Source of the DNA: Pezicula radicicola | Lineage: Eukaryota; Ascomycota; Leotiomycetes; Helotiales; Dermateaceae | DNA: 64,000 nt | Direction: 5' to 3' | NCBI GenBank assembly: GCA_003008705.1 | Contig: PDUO01000037.1 | Span: 242,467-306,466 of the forward strand | The notes under the pieces: generated by a model | Databases searched by the model: none | Told to the model about the DNA's origin: nothing | The model's input: only the letters and a program-made list of their open reading frames with translations | Translations under genes and position numbers: made by a program | Shown: in pieces, positions 21,447 to 33,446 of the stretch | Position numbering within the stretch: position 1 is the stretch's first letter | How the letters are laid out: each line of letters opens with the position of its first letter

Positions 21447-23452
21447 ATGGTTCAAACCAATCCCTTCAATGTCTTCCGGGGTCCTGACGCTATGATGCAA
21501 TACTACAACCCTGATCTACAGCCTCCACTGCCTCTCGTTGAGATTCCTGACCGGCTGAACCCCTTTCGCGGCGATGGCGTCAGGATATATGCGAAGATGA
21601 TGAACATGTTTCCAGCCCACAATGTCAAGGCCATGCCAGGTAAGACTTTGCGAGATAAATAGTAGCTTCTGGATTTTAATTTGTTAACCCAGTGCTTAAT
21701 ATGCTTTTGGATGAGGATATACCGCCCAATACCGAGACAATTGTAGAGCAGAGCTCCGGCTCTACCGTCATCTCAATGTCCATAATTGCAAGAGTGTTGC
21801 ACGGTATCGAAGATGTCCGCGCGTTCATCACCAACAAGACCAGCTCATCACGTATGAAAAATCTACGTTTCTTTGGTCTCCAACTGTAAGAATATGCAGC
21901 CTCATCCACTGCGCCTCACACTGACTATATCCAGCGTTCTTTATGGTGGATCGCAGCAGCCAGAGCCGCAAGACCCTCGCGGTGGGATTGGCAAAGCACA
22001 GAGAATATCTGAGCAGAAGGAAGGAGTGATACATCTAAATCAATATGAAAATTCACGTGTGAGCGGCCAGCGTAAAATTTTATCTTAACATGCGCGTAAT
22101 ATTCAGCCCAGAATCCCAACTCTCACGTTCGATGGACTGGTCCTCAGATTTTGAAACAGCTTCCTGAGATCAATGTCCTCTGTACACCGATGGGCACAGG
22201 AGGTATTCCAATGCTCTATTTTCCCTGTTTTAAATAGAGCTAACATTGGTTGATTAGGCGTCGCCACTGGCACTGGTTCATTTTTCAAGAAAGCAAAGCC
22301 AGAAGTCACAGTTGTTGGGCAAGGATCTTCCGTTACTTTTCGTTCTCTAAAGTACTATGCTAATAGTTTTCACTACTTGCAGAGTTTGCAACGCCCTCGG
22401 CGATCCTGTCCCTGGTCCGCGTCCATTCCCACTTTTCCAACATGTCAACTTCCCTTGGAGAGACGCTATTGACACCGTAGACGAAATCTCTTCATACGAC
22501 TCATATTACCTATCTATGCAATTATCACGTGAGGGCTTGATATGTGGTCCTTCTTCTGGGATGACGCTGAAAGCTCTACATAACTTCTTGCAAAAGCACC
22601 GGGACGAAGGAACACTGTCGAGTCTGGCAGGACCGGATGGCACCGTATCTTGCGTATTTATGTGTTGCGACTTTCCCTATCAGTATCTGGATGATTATTT
22701 CACCAAACTTGGGGAACACCACTTCCGGCCGATTGTGAACAAGGTATGCACCGTATTCTCATTGCACATGTGAAGCTAACCGTCCATGCGCCTTGAAGAA
22801 TCTTATCAATGCCGATACACATTTGTATGATAATGCGTGGGAAATCGAACCTTCGGCCGCGCTTAAGATATTGTTCAGCAAACCAGAAACAGCGATATTT
22901 GCAAAAGTCCCAGCAGTAAATGGCAATACGGCCACAAGAAAGTCCGGAACCACAAACGGAACCACAAACGGAACCACGAATGGTACCACAAATGGTGCCT
23001 CCAATGGTAGCAGTAGCGCAACGTCCCAGGCCACAGACGAAGAAAGCTCGAGTGAGTTCCCATCACCTCAAATTAAACCGAATGCAGTCTTGCTTGACCT
23101 ACGCTCCCATGCCGACTTCACCACAAATCATCTCCCAGGAGCTGTCAATCTTCCTCTTTCCTCCTTATGTGCAAGTGATGGAAGTCCCTTTGAAGACTCC
23201 ATTTTATTAGAAAATCAGTGGCGGGAGCTAGAGGCCTTATTCGGTGGTGGTAAACCAGGGAAAGAATTCTGGCGAGATTTCGAGGGTAAAGACGTGGTTC
23301 TGATGTGCCATAGTGGGGACACGGCCAAGGTTGCAAGCAGTGTATTACAGGCGCGGGGGATTAAGGCTGTGAGTATCAGGGGAGGAGTAAGAGGAATGCA
23401 AAGCTGGATGCTTTTAGGACAGGATGTAGTGCATTTAAATGGAAACGCGTAG
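21447..23452 (+). CDS. PLP-dependent cysteine-synthase-like enzyme fused to rhodanese domain, 7 exons, ~558 aa
   Basis: Fusion of a tryptophan-synthase-beta-type PLP fold (cysteine synthase/cystathionine-beta-synthase relatives) with a C-terminal rhodanese domain, an architecture known in fungi; sulfur handling is the likely role. Exons: 21447-21639, 21693-21885, 21935-22058, 22112-22202, 22258-22318, 22383-22743, 22799-23452; phases agree. Intron 5 has a GC donor (GCAAGG) with a normal AG acceptor. PLP part: LVEIPDRLNPFRGDGVRIYAK, VEQSSGSTVISMS (phosphate-binding type), RWTGPQILKQLPEINV, TPMGTGGVATGTGSF spliced across an intron, and GLICGPSSGMT. A low-complexity linker of NGT repeats (near 22960-23010) leads to the rhodanese part: LLDLRSHADFTTNHLPGAVN, then VLMCHSGDTAK with the Cys at the active loop. 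I could not place the PLP lysine with certainty. The ATG at 21447 is the first in frame. Confidence 0.88.
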
Positions 23453-25303
23453 GACGACGTTAATACTTAGCGGTAATAAAAGTGAATATACCTTTATTCT
23501 TATTATTCTAAGCTAGACATGTACAATACCAGGGACTTCTCTAGACTTAGTAGCAATCTACGTTATTTGACCAACATTGTTTGTGTATATATGACCACAG
23601 AATGGAAATCGCTTTTACAATACGCAGGGAAATCAGATGCTGTTGAAGCGCAAGAAGGAGCGCATTTTTGTAGGTGTGTTTTCACAGCGGATCAGCTCAG
23701 TAAACGATCTCTCCATTCTCCCGCTCTACAACCCTCAAGAACCGGAATAGAGCCTTTGTAATATGCCAATTCGAGAGCTACTTCTTTCTTCCACTGACTC
23801 CAACTCTGACTCCGAGCACGAGCGAAATTGAAATTAAGTCGAAATTTGAAATTAAAATGGCATGCGAAGGGAGATTTGGATACAGAAAATAGATATGGAA
23901 CTTATCAGCCTGGTGGTATAGCTGTCACATGACCCTGAGTTTTATTCAGCCTTGCTTATGTAAGCGAGAAGTAAACAACCTCGTCCTCCTCGTCACTATC
24001 ATCATCATCATCAACAATGTCATTATGAGCATCAGCGGAACCACCACCACCACCACCACCATTCGCCTCCGCTCACCCGCCGAGCCTCCGTCGCAACCGA
24101 TGGGATGGTTACTTGACCGTCAATCGCGATGGCGATCCACTACAGTTGGCGCACGATGACATCTTGTTAGAAACGTCTTCCCGCTTTATACCTTCTAGAA
24201 CCGTAGATGCAAGAGATAAAGCTACTTCTCGATTTATTTAATTAATATGAAAATAATATTTTTAAATAAGAACACAAGGTCTCTCATCTCGTCTTCTCCA
24301 TCGTGAGACCTCGCATCTATTATCCTTGATTTCCGACTTGTTTTTACTTTTTTTTTTTGAAGTGATAATATAATAGAGAAAATCCGAGGCGGCTTAAATT
24401 TACCGGGCTGAAATCGAGGATATAAAATCGAGGTAGAGGTAACTAAAAAGAAGTGTTATATACCCTGCCGAGTCCGCGAAGACAAAATCTTAGCATAAAA
24501 AGTTTCTTATTTAGGTAAATAGGCAAGGTCTTTCCATAAGGTAATTAAGTAAGGCAATTCTATACCTAAGGCAATTAATTAATCAAAGTGTTCTATCCGT
24601 CTTGTTGTATGAGAACTAGTTATGTATTACTACTGTAGACTTATAGTATATCCTTATTTGCAAGTGCTACTAAAAATCTATAGCTATTCATTCAAGCCAC
24701 CGCAGACTGACTCACGGTTATTCAATCAAGCTATCGCAGATCTATAAGCTCACACCATACGCGCTCAAGATCCAGCGCAATTCCCCGTCACAATTACAAA
24801 GAAAGACCAGCTTTATTATCCTCGTAAGATAAAATCTAAGGCTAAGAACCTTAAGTTGACCCTGAGTGGGATCCTTCTAGCGGCTCCGTAGTGAATCCCA
24901 AGGGTGCGTTGTGATGGGTATGTTGATTTTGTCTGCTTCGAGTCCAAGTCTATATAAACCGTAATACTCGCAGCTAGGCGTAGAGCAACACCGCCGAGTT
25001 TGCTCACACCTTCTATGGTATTAGCACACTCCACCACGATTGCACTCAGCAAGCCAATGCAGGAACCATTGAATACCACCAGTCTGAGCAGCTTTCAAAA
25101 GCCGAGCATATGTCAAGCCCTATGGGTTATTTTCTAGTTACACTAGCCTAAGGCTAGAAACAGAACTACACCTTATCCTGACCCTGTTCCCGTTCCCGTT
25201 CCTTACGGTTCCGATAACGACCAATAAACAGATAATACCACTACGGAATCACTCCATTCCAGACTGTATATTGTTCATGACCTATTGATTCAAGGAGAAA
25301 GTG
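23453..25303. other. Intergenic with low-complexity tracts
   Basis: Nearly 1.9 kb without a supported gene. It contains an ATC run and an (ACC)n run near 24000-24060, AT-rich RIP-like sequence at about 24190-24700 with a T11 run near 24348, and a CCCGTT repeat near 25187. A 76-codon plus frame at 23929 is made mostly of the triplet repeats. Confidence 0.5.
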
Positions 25304-25956
25304 TTAGCAAACGAAGCCGCTAGCGGAATGAATCTTAGTTTGGTAGGATAGATACATAACAGAATGCGCCTCCCAGCGTCTTTCTCGTTCCTCCCCGTCT
25401 TTGTTCTTTTTCTCCCCTTCTTTGTTCTTTTCCTTCCAGAATTCCTCACAAGCTATTCTAGCTGCAGTGCTGATTTGTTTTCCTCGCAGTACTGCAATCC
25501 TCTTAGGTTGGTCCGTAGGTAGAGATTCCTGATCTACAACAGTAACTGCTTTCAGTGCGCTTTCGATGTTATTGTCGTAGGTTTGAAGACTTTGGTCGAT
25601 GGCTGTCATAAGCGAAGGTGCCATCTCTTGGCTCGCCTGGATGACTTGTTGAATATCTTTTGCTATCTTGTCGAATCGGTCGTTGATACCTTGTTCAAGG
25701 TCTTTTGCCATCGTGTCGAGTCGGTCTTTACTGGGAGCTTTGGCTTCGTATTCTTGTAACGTAATCTCGGCACCTTCCGCTGTAGATTTGTCTGCTGTTT
25801 TATTGTGCTGGGCGGCATTGCTCGTAGTGTTGCTGTTGGACTTTGGGGCTGTCTCCGAGGGTGCTGACGTAGTAATGAAGCCTGTAGTGACTTGCTTTCT
25901 GACTTTTCGTATGATGTTGGGAGGTGTAGTTTTTTTGGGTGGGGGGCAAGGAACGA
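25304..25956 (-). CDS. Hypothetical protein, probable partial gene model
   Basis: A minus-strand frame is open from about 25956 to a stop at 25304. The only internal ATG giving a sizeable product is at 25711 (135 aa), but the coding look (Pro/Lys-rich, then Ser/Thr/Asn-rich) continues upstream without an ATG, so a 5' exon is probably missing from this model. The C-terminal part is helical with a possible coiled coil (KDLEQGINDRFDKIAKDIQQ) and ends in a Lys/Glu-rich stretch (EKNKEGEKKNKDGEERERR). I recognise no family; no signal peptide or membrane span is seen. It could also be an expressed noncoding relic. Confidence 0.4.
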
Positions 25957-26402
25957 ATGCGAATATCAGGAATTAGCCCTTAACAAGTTTTATGATTTTA
26001 TATCTAACTCAATCAAAGGCAGTTGTCGGTACATGCATGTAAAGAAAGAAGGCTACTGGATTTTGTTAGAAGTGTCTGTTAGCCTTTACTAGCTGCATTA
26101 GTTGGTTGGCTGGTTGATTGATTGATTGATAAAGAAGGGCAAAGGATGAAGAGTTTGACAGTGAATAGATGCCGAAGAGGGAGAGGCTCGTAGTCACGTT
26201 TTAAGTCATGCGGACGCACGTATGTGTTTGCTTCTAAAGTTCTACTCGCGTGCGTTTTCAATTCTTCTAAACCTCAACTTTTCTCGTCTTCAACCTTAAG
26301 TTTAGTTGGCATTACAAGGTACGTTATCACCTCTAGTCACTAAGTTAAATATCTACTGAACCTGGATAGCATTCGTAATCGCCTGTAGTCGATTAAGCCA
26401 AG
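25957..26402. promoter_or_regulatory. Divergent intergenic region
   Basis: About 450 bp between the minus-strand hypothetical gene and the two-span membrane protein gene. It holds a short (TTGGC/TTGAT) run near 26100-26130. Promoters for both genes are expected here; no specific site was recognised. Confidence 0.4.
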
Positions 26403-27076
26403 ATGTCGTTTACTGGCGAAAACACTCAAGCAAACGGCCTCACTCAAGACAACAAATCCACCGCCGCAGATGGCTTACCTCAAGACAACAAACCCACCGC
26501 CGCAAGTAGCCTACCTCAAGATAACAAATCCACTGCTGTAGATAGCCTAGCCCAAGACAACAAATCCACCAAAGACTTCTGCGCAAAGTTTCCTGGTTAC
26601 ACTGCTACCGTCCAAGAGATACGCAACTGGATCGAAAAGGATCTGGAACAACGGCAAATCCCATACAACCGTGAGAAAGTGCTCCATAATATATGCTGGG
26701 ATGGTCGTGACATCTGCGAGCTTTGGTCTACCGAATTCACTATTGCATTGAATAAATGGGGCTTGCCTTTCCCACACGCTGACATACTGGCTCGAGACTT
26801 GGTTCTTGGTCGGCAGGTGTGTATTTCCTTTTCTTTTTCTCCTTTGATCACTTATCTACTTTGTCCTTCTCTTACTAATGGTGACCTTAACAGCCTTTCG
26901 TTGGATTGTTTCCTTGGGCAGGCCGACATTTGTGGACAGCTGTTGTGCTGGCTACTGGTATCGTTAGTGGTGTGGTTGCTTCCTGGGTGGCACTTCAAGA
27001 TCGTTTGGTCACTATTGGAGTTACGCTCTTGGGTCTGGTGTTGCTTGCTCTTTGCAACGCTATACAGCATCTTTGA
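26403..27076 (+). CDS. Small two-membrane-span protein with N-terminal tandem repeats, 2 exons, 198 aa
   Basis: Exons 26403-26816 (138 codons) and 26894-27076; intron donor GTGTGT, branch site near 26873, acceptor TTAACAG, phase 0. Without splicing the frame runs on as nonsense; with splicing it ends in two hydrophobic segments (TAVVLATGIVSGVVASWVAL and VTIGVTLLGLVLLALCNAI) before TGA at 27074. The N-terminus holds four 12-residue repeats around the core QDNKSTA (codons 11-57, a 36-bp minisatellite). A conserved-looking middle part (IRNWIEKDLEQ, HNICWDGRDICELW) precedes the membrane part. I do not recognise the family. The layout suggests a soluble N-terminal part tethered to a membrane by a C-terminal hairpin. 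Confidence 0.7.
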
Positions 27077-28430
27077 GCTGAGTATACATGTAAACAAAGA
27101 CTCTCTCTAAGACAATCTCATTTCTTACGGCGTCTCCTTGTAGTCATTAAAGAAATAATTAGCTGCCTTATCGCGTCTCACCAAAATCTTCCTAATCTCC
27201 CCCACCACCTCTATTTCCACTCCACTAGTTGTCGCACTTTAGTATGTTGGCTTACTATAGTGAATATTTTCGGGCCGAAGTCATAATAAATCTCAAAGGC
27301 ACTATCGCATTCACCTTCTCAATAAATCTCGAAGGCATCCTGTTCTAAGATTGATATTAAAGACCAAACTAAAGGTTATAAACTTGCGCCTGCACAATGC
27401 CACAACAGCCTAGTATGGCTCAAGTCAATCCGTTAAGTCAATCGTCTTCCTAAGTCTATTCCGAATCCAATCGCAATCCTCCTCTCCCTAAATCAGTTAA
27501 GATATATATCCTCCTCCTTCGTCCGAACCTTTACACTCAATCGTCGAGTTGTACACAAGGCAAGAAGACTCTAGTGTGTATTTATATGTGGCAAGGTATC
27601 GGAGAACCTCACCTCTACTAGTAAGTGTATCCGTTCGTTAACTCTAGACACCTCCGCAGCTTATAGGACAACTGTAGTAGTAGAAGATGTATTGAATCAG
27701 TTCTCCGAGGAAAGCCCTCCGTGTTACAATCCTGCGCAGAGATTGAGTGTCTCATTACAAGGCCCCAACCGATTTAGAAACACGACAGCATCTCGCAGCC
27801 AGGTCTACCTAGGGAACTTCGTCAATACTATGCCGTCACCGAATAACATATGAGATTCAAAGGATTTTTTCATCCTACGCCAACGGCAATTGCCGTCCTG
27901 CCTCACACCCACAATTTAAATTCTCACATTCGACAAGACTCTCCTTAGTATCAATCACAGGTTGGTTTGGATGGCAACCTTCACTTTAGAACAGTTTGTA
28001 TACAGATTATTCTGCGTAACACTATGTTCAGAGAAAACAATCTCATCTGTCATAGAACATCGGGGTGTGATGGAAACAACTGCAATGTTGGAACACTATG
28101 TCAAGGTCCTCGACCAGTCTTGCCAGTCTTCCCCGATAAAAGACACAAAACCTAACAGACTCCGTCCTAGTCGAGGATTGGCAAACTATTGAAGCAGCCC
28201 ATGCCCTTATAATTTGAAACCCGGCTCGTAATCATAGATACGATTAGGTCCGCTGCTCATTTGATACAGACCGATGTGATTGATGTCTAATGAAATTACT
28301 CTCTGTGCGTTGTAATACTTTAACTTTGATGTTTCTATAACAAGAGCTTGTCACCATCGCACAACCACTATTCAGCTTCCAGTTGACATCTTGTTTTGTC
28401 GTTTTCCGCCCCCATCCTTGAGCTCTAAAG
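27077..28430. other. Intergenic
   Basis: About 1.35 kb with several chance frames (for example 27962-28192) but no family resemblance, splice-supported model, repeat or RNA gene that I can defend. Confidence 0.45.
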
Positions 28431-28826
28431 ATGCGGATCATTTTCTCGAAAATACCCGTTGAATTAGATCCAAGTACGGGAGTTAGTGCCAGCGCAAGAG
28501 AGCGACAACAACCAATCTTCGCGATTCAACGGAAACCTGTACCTGTGGTTGTGCACAACACCAACAATGATAATCATAATAGTGATGGTGATGATCTTAA
28601 TAATGTCAAGAATGATGATAATGATGAAGCCACTAATAATACCATGACCAAGACCAAGACCAAGGCCATTGCAGGTTACCCCTTGGCCGATCTGAAGCGT
28701 CGACTAAGCGCTTTCCCGGAGACAGCGGCCATGTACACGGAGGTCAAGCGAGACTTGGCTCTCTTGCACTGCTTGCAAGGGATCGAGGATGAGGAGGACG
28801 AGGAAAAGAGTATTTTTGCAAATTGA
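28431..28826 (+). CDS. Small hypothetical protein, 131 aa
   Basis: Single open frame with ATG at 28431. The N-terminus (MRIIFSKIPVELDP) leads into an Asn/Asp-rich low-complexity stretch (roughly residues 43-70) encoded by an AAT/GAT-rich tract, then a helical segment (YPLADLKRRLSAFPETAA and VKRDLALLHCLQGIEDEED) that looks like real coding sequence. No signal peptide, membrane span or known motif. Family not recognised. The acidic C-terminus and length would fit a small nuclear or cytosolic protein, but there is no evidence for a role. Confidence 0.4.
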   Translation: MRIIFSKIPVELDPSTGVSASARERQQPIFAIQRKPVPVVVHNTNNDNHNSDGDDLNNVKNDDNDEATNNTMTKTKTKAIAGYPLADLKRRLSAFPETAAMYTEVKRDLALLHCLQGIEDEEDEEKSIFAN

Positions 28827-30283
28827 TTTGGATTTGAGAGTGACAGCTATTATTGTACATGCGGATGTTTTGCTTCAAAGATCTTTCGTCCTTCATCCTT
28901 ACTATCTATACCCCACCCACCTACCGTAATACTTGCCCGACTATTTCTTTGTTAGATGTTAATTGGAGCCGCCTGCTTTCTATACAAAATAAGGTATTCA
29001 TTCCGGATGCAACAGTCAAAAACAGGATTACCGGAAGGCCAGAGCGAAAGCCCCGAAAAGACGAAGCAAGTATGGCCATTTTGAGGATATACTCCGACAC
29101 GTGACATAATGGCTCACAGTCTGTCCAGTATGCGAGAGAAAGCATAATAAGCAAGGTCACGGCGAAAAGTTATTTTCTGGGGTTGTGCTATAGGCTCCTG
29201 CCCCCTGGAAGTACGAGAGCACATCCTGTAACTTGTCGCTAAGCTTTTATTTCCGAGGGCCTCCCCTCCAAATCACAAAGAAAACTCCTTCCCCCTTGTC
29301 TGACAAACCTAAGAAATCTACAACCTTTGTCTCGAAACCGCATTTAGTTAAGTCACAACGGACAAAGAAAGAAAGACTCCTTCTTTCGGATATTAGAGCC
29401 CACGTAATATAAAAGGTTCGAATCATTTATAAAATTACTACAAGTGCAAGTCAACTTCACAAGAAAGGTAAAGGAAACTGTTATATTATTAATTTTTATA
29501 TTACAACGTTAAAAATCACGTATTCGTCCAATTATCCTCGACAACCAGTTATAGTGGATAATAATAATAACAATAATAATACAAGATGACCTTCTCCTTT
29601 ACGCAGAGATTCGCCAAGGCTCCCTCCCGTATATCACGACTTTGACTTTGCGCGATCACGAAAAAAAAATAGTAAGAATAGGATAGTTAAAAAAGCCTTA
29701 GGCAAAAATAATTTCAAATCACTTTTGCCATAGAGGTTAATAGAAAGCTTCTGTATTCTATGCATCTAGGTAATCCACATATCTAAAATTAGTTAATCCG
29801 TGCATCTACTTAATCTACACATCTAGTTAATTCGTATATTTACTTAATTCGTACGAAGGCCACGGCCAAAAGTCATTGAACTCGGTTGGTTACAGGCTAG
29901 TTAATGCCCCGGAAATAATAGCCTATAGGGCCTTCAGGTAGAGAGTAGGCTAATTTCGCTTATTCCCGGGGCACAGGACACTCCCTACAGAATTTCTCTA
30001 CGGGCTCTTGTTGCCTACTAATGTATTATTAATAATATATTGTTTTTTACTTCGCATCATTCTATCATCTTGTTACATATCTATATTTCCTCCAGTTCCT
30101 AGTTCCCAATACCTAACTCTCAAGTACTAAAATACCCAAAAAAAATTAAAATGAGTCTTTTCTTCATTCTAGACTTCCGTATAGTAGTTAGTTAAACTCG
30201 TACGAAACCGAGGACCATCCATCCATCCACCCATCTATCTAGTCAGTCAATTAGTCAACCAGTCAATCAGCCACCACCTTATA
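28827..30283. other. Intergenic, grading into AT-rich repeat island
   Basis: No gene supported. AT content rises after about 29400. It includes a strong inverted repeat (29905-29973, listed separately) and short repeated phrases such as ATCTACTTAATC/ATCTAGTTAATTC around 29760-29850. Confidence 0.45.
29905..29973. repeat. Imperfect inverted repeat (stem-loop)
   Basis: Arms TGCCCCGGAAATAATAGCCT and, on the other strand, TGCCCCGGGAATAAGCGAAA with TAGCCT following, enclose a short centre. GC-rich arm tips in AT-rich surroundings make it stand out. It could be the core of a tiny degraded MITE or a structured transcript; no TSD was identified. Confidence 0.5.
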
Positions 30284-31610
30284 CAGTACTAGACCATAAT
30301 TACCCGGATACCCACCCTACTAAAACTCACCTATTATATTTGAACTATAATAACTCTATAACTAGAACTCTAATTGACTTGATTTTTTTAATATATATAG
30401 ATAAATAATAGCTCTTTAATATACCTAAGTTTTAGTTTATTAATATTTTATATACTACCCTTTTACTATAATATATACTATAATCCTCTATAGTATACTC
30501 TCTATTAACTATAAAATAAAGAGTTAAGTAATTTATCCTAAGCTTTAATTAAGGTATCTTCTAGTACCTACTAGGCCTTATTTAACTTCCCTATATTACT
30601 AAGTTTAGAGTATTTAACTAGTATCTTATATTTTAAGTACTACTAGAGATATTACTAGCTAGTTTATAACTTCTATATCTATCTCTTTAAACTACTTTAT
30701 AACTATCCTTATAGTATATATTTAAGCTCTATCTTATATAAAGATTCTACCTAGTTTAAAGTATCTAGATATCTAATCTTTAATAACTTTAAGATAGGAA
30801 TAAGAAGAGTATCTATATTTCTTAGACTCGAAATCCTAGTCTAAAATATATAAGTTAGACTTACTAATTTTTTTACTATCTCCTTCTCTCTAAAAGTAGC
30901 CCTAGATTATAGCTAAAAGATCTTTTCCTTTATTATATATCTTAATTATTTCCTAATCCTATTTCTAACTTAGAGTTCTAAAGTACTATACCCTGCCTTT
31001 ACCTATACCTTACTCTACTATATACTTATTACTCTATATATATACTATCTACTCCTTGTAGCCTTAATATTCTCTAGCTTTATACTATATAAGTTGAGTA
31101 GTAGTATAAGCTTCTATAAGTACTAGGTATTGTTTTATAAACTAGCTAGTTATACTATTTACTTATAGAATATACTTAATAGTAGTATATAAAATATTAA
31201 GCCTAGTACCTCTCTTAACTTATATATATATCTCCTTTAGATATAATTATATATATTATAGTAAATATCGTTTATTAGACTCTAAATATTCTATCTTTCG
31301 ACCTTAACCTAGTTAAGACTCTCCTTTATTATATAATTCCTTAAGTTTAAGGGTATTATATACTATTAATTTTAGTATATCTAGTACCTCTATAATCTCC
31401 CTTACCGAATAACTAAATAACTTACCTACAACGATCTAGCCTCTTTTATATAGTATAAGCTTAATCTATTTTCAAATATTTAAAGAGATTAGCCTAAGAG
31501 GGTGATGTTCTAGTGGTATTGTATAGTATTATAAGAGGAGGGTAGGAAGGAAGACGCGACACGTTTTCGTGTTTTCGGCTAAGTGTCCGGGTAATTATGG
31601 TCGGGCACTG
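30284..31610 (-). mobile_element. Tc1/mariner transposon, RIP-degraded, with both ends
   Basis: Terminal inverted repeats of about 28 bp begin CAGT and share GACCATAATTACCCGGA; both ends are flanked by TA, the target duplication of this superfamily. On the minus strand a degraded transposase can be followed with stops at many Trp and other codons: a WGYFW-type block, DWDFESK, then the second-aspartate block (normally QDNAPIHTA) decayed to WDRA*IYTIRI, then KWFKEIDIEVINW. The element is about 1.33 kb, normal for the group, and cannot make transposase. Confidence 0.85.
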
Positions 31611-32118
31611 TACATAGGCAAATGTAACATCATGGGACGAGACCGAACGTAACGTGATTACAGACAGACAGCCTAAATGAAATTCGCTCCGTTTGTTCCT
31701 TCTTCTTTACTCTCTCGGAAGAAAATAAAAAAATCAGACGACAGGACTTGAGAGTAGCTTGAAAATATGAGATAGATAGGAAGGTAGGAAGTAGTTGAGA
31801 GTAGGAAGTTAAAAGTAGGTAGGTAGGTAGGTGGTTATAGCGATAAGTAGGCTATGGTTGTGAATTGTGGTTGGATGGATTTTGATTTTGATTAGAGTAG
31901 TGGATTTTGACTCGAGGGTTTGACTGGAGTCGTTTTTTCTTGGCTGGTGTAGATCTTGACTAGAGTGGTGGACTTTGACTGGAGATTTTGACTAGTGTGA
32001 ATTGTGTAGATAGATATATAAATGGGTGCTGCAATTGACATGGCAATAAGACCGTCTGTGCGATGGAAAGGTGCGATAGAAGGGTGTTTCGTACAGCTTA
32101 TCAAAGCTTTTGAATATA
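31611..32118. other. Spacer between transposons
   Basis: About 500 bp of less AT-rich sequence with G/T-rich imperfect repeats (GATTTTGA/GACTTTGACT units near 31880-31990) and TAGG runs near 31815. An 84-codon minus frame here runs into the neighbouring LTR and is not supported as a gene. Confidence 0.45.
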
Positions 32119-32600
32119 GATTGTATTTTATACTATAATTACACACTATAATACCCTATAGCTATAGTGACCTTTAGTGGTTGTTAAACCTCTATAACTA
32201 TAAATACTACTTTTATATATAACTCCGGCTATATTAGTTATATAATACTAGTTTATATATTATATACTTCCTTATTAGGAATAGTATATACTATAAGCTA
32301 AACTAACCGAATTAAATAAATAGGGAAAGAGAAACCTAAATTAATAGTTTTCTAGTTATAAACTAGTTTCTAGTTTAGGAAGATTAAGTAGAAATAGTAA
32401 GGTTTAATTAAGTAAAACTAAATAAAGTAATTTATATAATTATACTCTTATAATATATATTTTATTTTATATAATATTGTTTTATTTTACTTATAAAATG
32501 TAAGTAAAATAAAACTTCCTTAACTTAATAGTTTATATAACTTAGTTTATATTAAATATAATAGTCTTTATAACTAACCTTTTATATATAAATATATATT
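32119..32600 (+). repeat. Copia-family LTR, 3' truncated and heavily RIPed
   Basis: Matches the start of the ~705-bp LTR family (ATTGTATTTTATACTATAAT; CCTATAGCTATAGTGACC; ATACTTCCTTATTAGGAATA) and follows it to about its GCCTTTTGTATATA position, where it breaks into the minus-strand copia fragment. Confidence 0.75.
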
Positions 32601-32604
32601 ACTA

Positions 32605-33446
32605 GGATTAAATAAAAAATTTAGAGTTACTATATCTATTCTAGTAGGTGAAGCTAAATATAATAGAGAACCTATAATATTTTAATAGTATTTAATTTTT
32701 ATTTTAAAGGTTTATCTTTTATTAGGTTTTAATATAACCTTAGAATCTAAAGAAGTATTAACTATACTACTTTCTAGTAGATTAAATTTAATTAGTACCT
32801 TTTATATATATTTAGTTTATTTTAATTTAAGTATAATATTAGTTCTTTTTATTTCTATTTCTAAGTAATTAATTATAGACTCTAGTCTTTTAATTCTAAA
32901 GTATTTCTTTATAGTATTATAAAATCTACTAATGGAGTCTATACTAGGGCTAGTAATAGATATATAGTTTTTAGTTAATAAAGATTTAAAGCTTAATTTA
33001 TTAACTAGTATATCTATAAGAGTTAAAAACTATAGTCTAGTAGACTATTTTAAACTATATAGTACTTTATTTAATCTAAGTATTATATTAGGATCTTTAA
33101 TAAATTCTAAGGCTTATTTTAAGTATATAAGTAAGTTTATATTATTTTATATAAAGATAGAAATTATATTTATTTTATATATATACTAATTATATAATAA
33201 ATATAATTAGTATAAAAACTATTTTCTAAGTTATTTAATTAATAATATTAATAAAGGAATTTATATAGTCTAGACTATATAATTATTTAAATCCTTTAGT
33301 TATAAATCTAGCTTTAAACTCTATATAATTATTAGATAGTTCCTTAATTTTATAAACTTATCTAGTCTTTAATAGTTTATAATTAAGTATTTTATTACTA
33401 TCTACCTCTTTCTAAGTATATTATATATTTAGAGAATTATATTTAT
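32605..33446 (-). mobile_element. Ty1/copia pol fragment, minus strand
   Basis: The reverse complement matches, with many C-to-T type changes, the plus-strand copia reverse transcriptase region at about 48010-48350 (KARFITKGF block near 33310). It continues at 36113-36642, the two parts being separated by an LTR cluster and a Fot1/pogo element. No coding capacity remains. Confidence 0.75.

Noticed and set aside
23929..24159. 76-codon frame rich in Thr
   Set aside because: Built mainly from ATC and ACC triplet repeats, which open all frames.
29400..29425. GGTTCGAATC resembling a tRNA B box
   Set aside because: No A box or acceptor/anticodon stems could be folded around it.
31892..32146. 84-codon minus-strand frame
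   Set aside because: Runs into an LTR fragment and consists of imperfect simple repeats.
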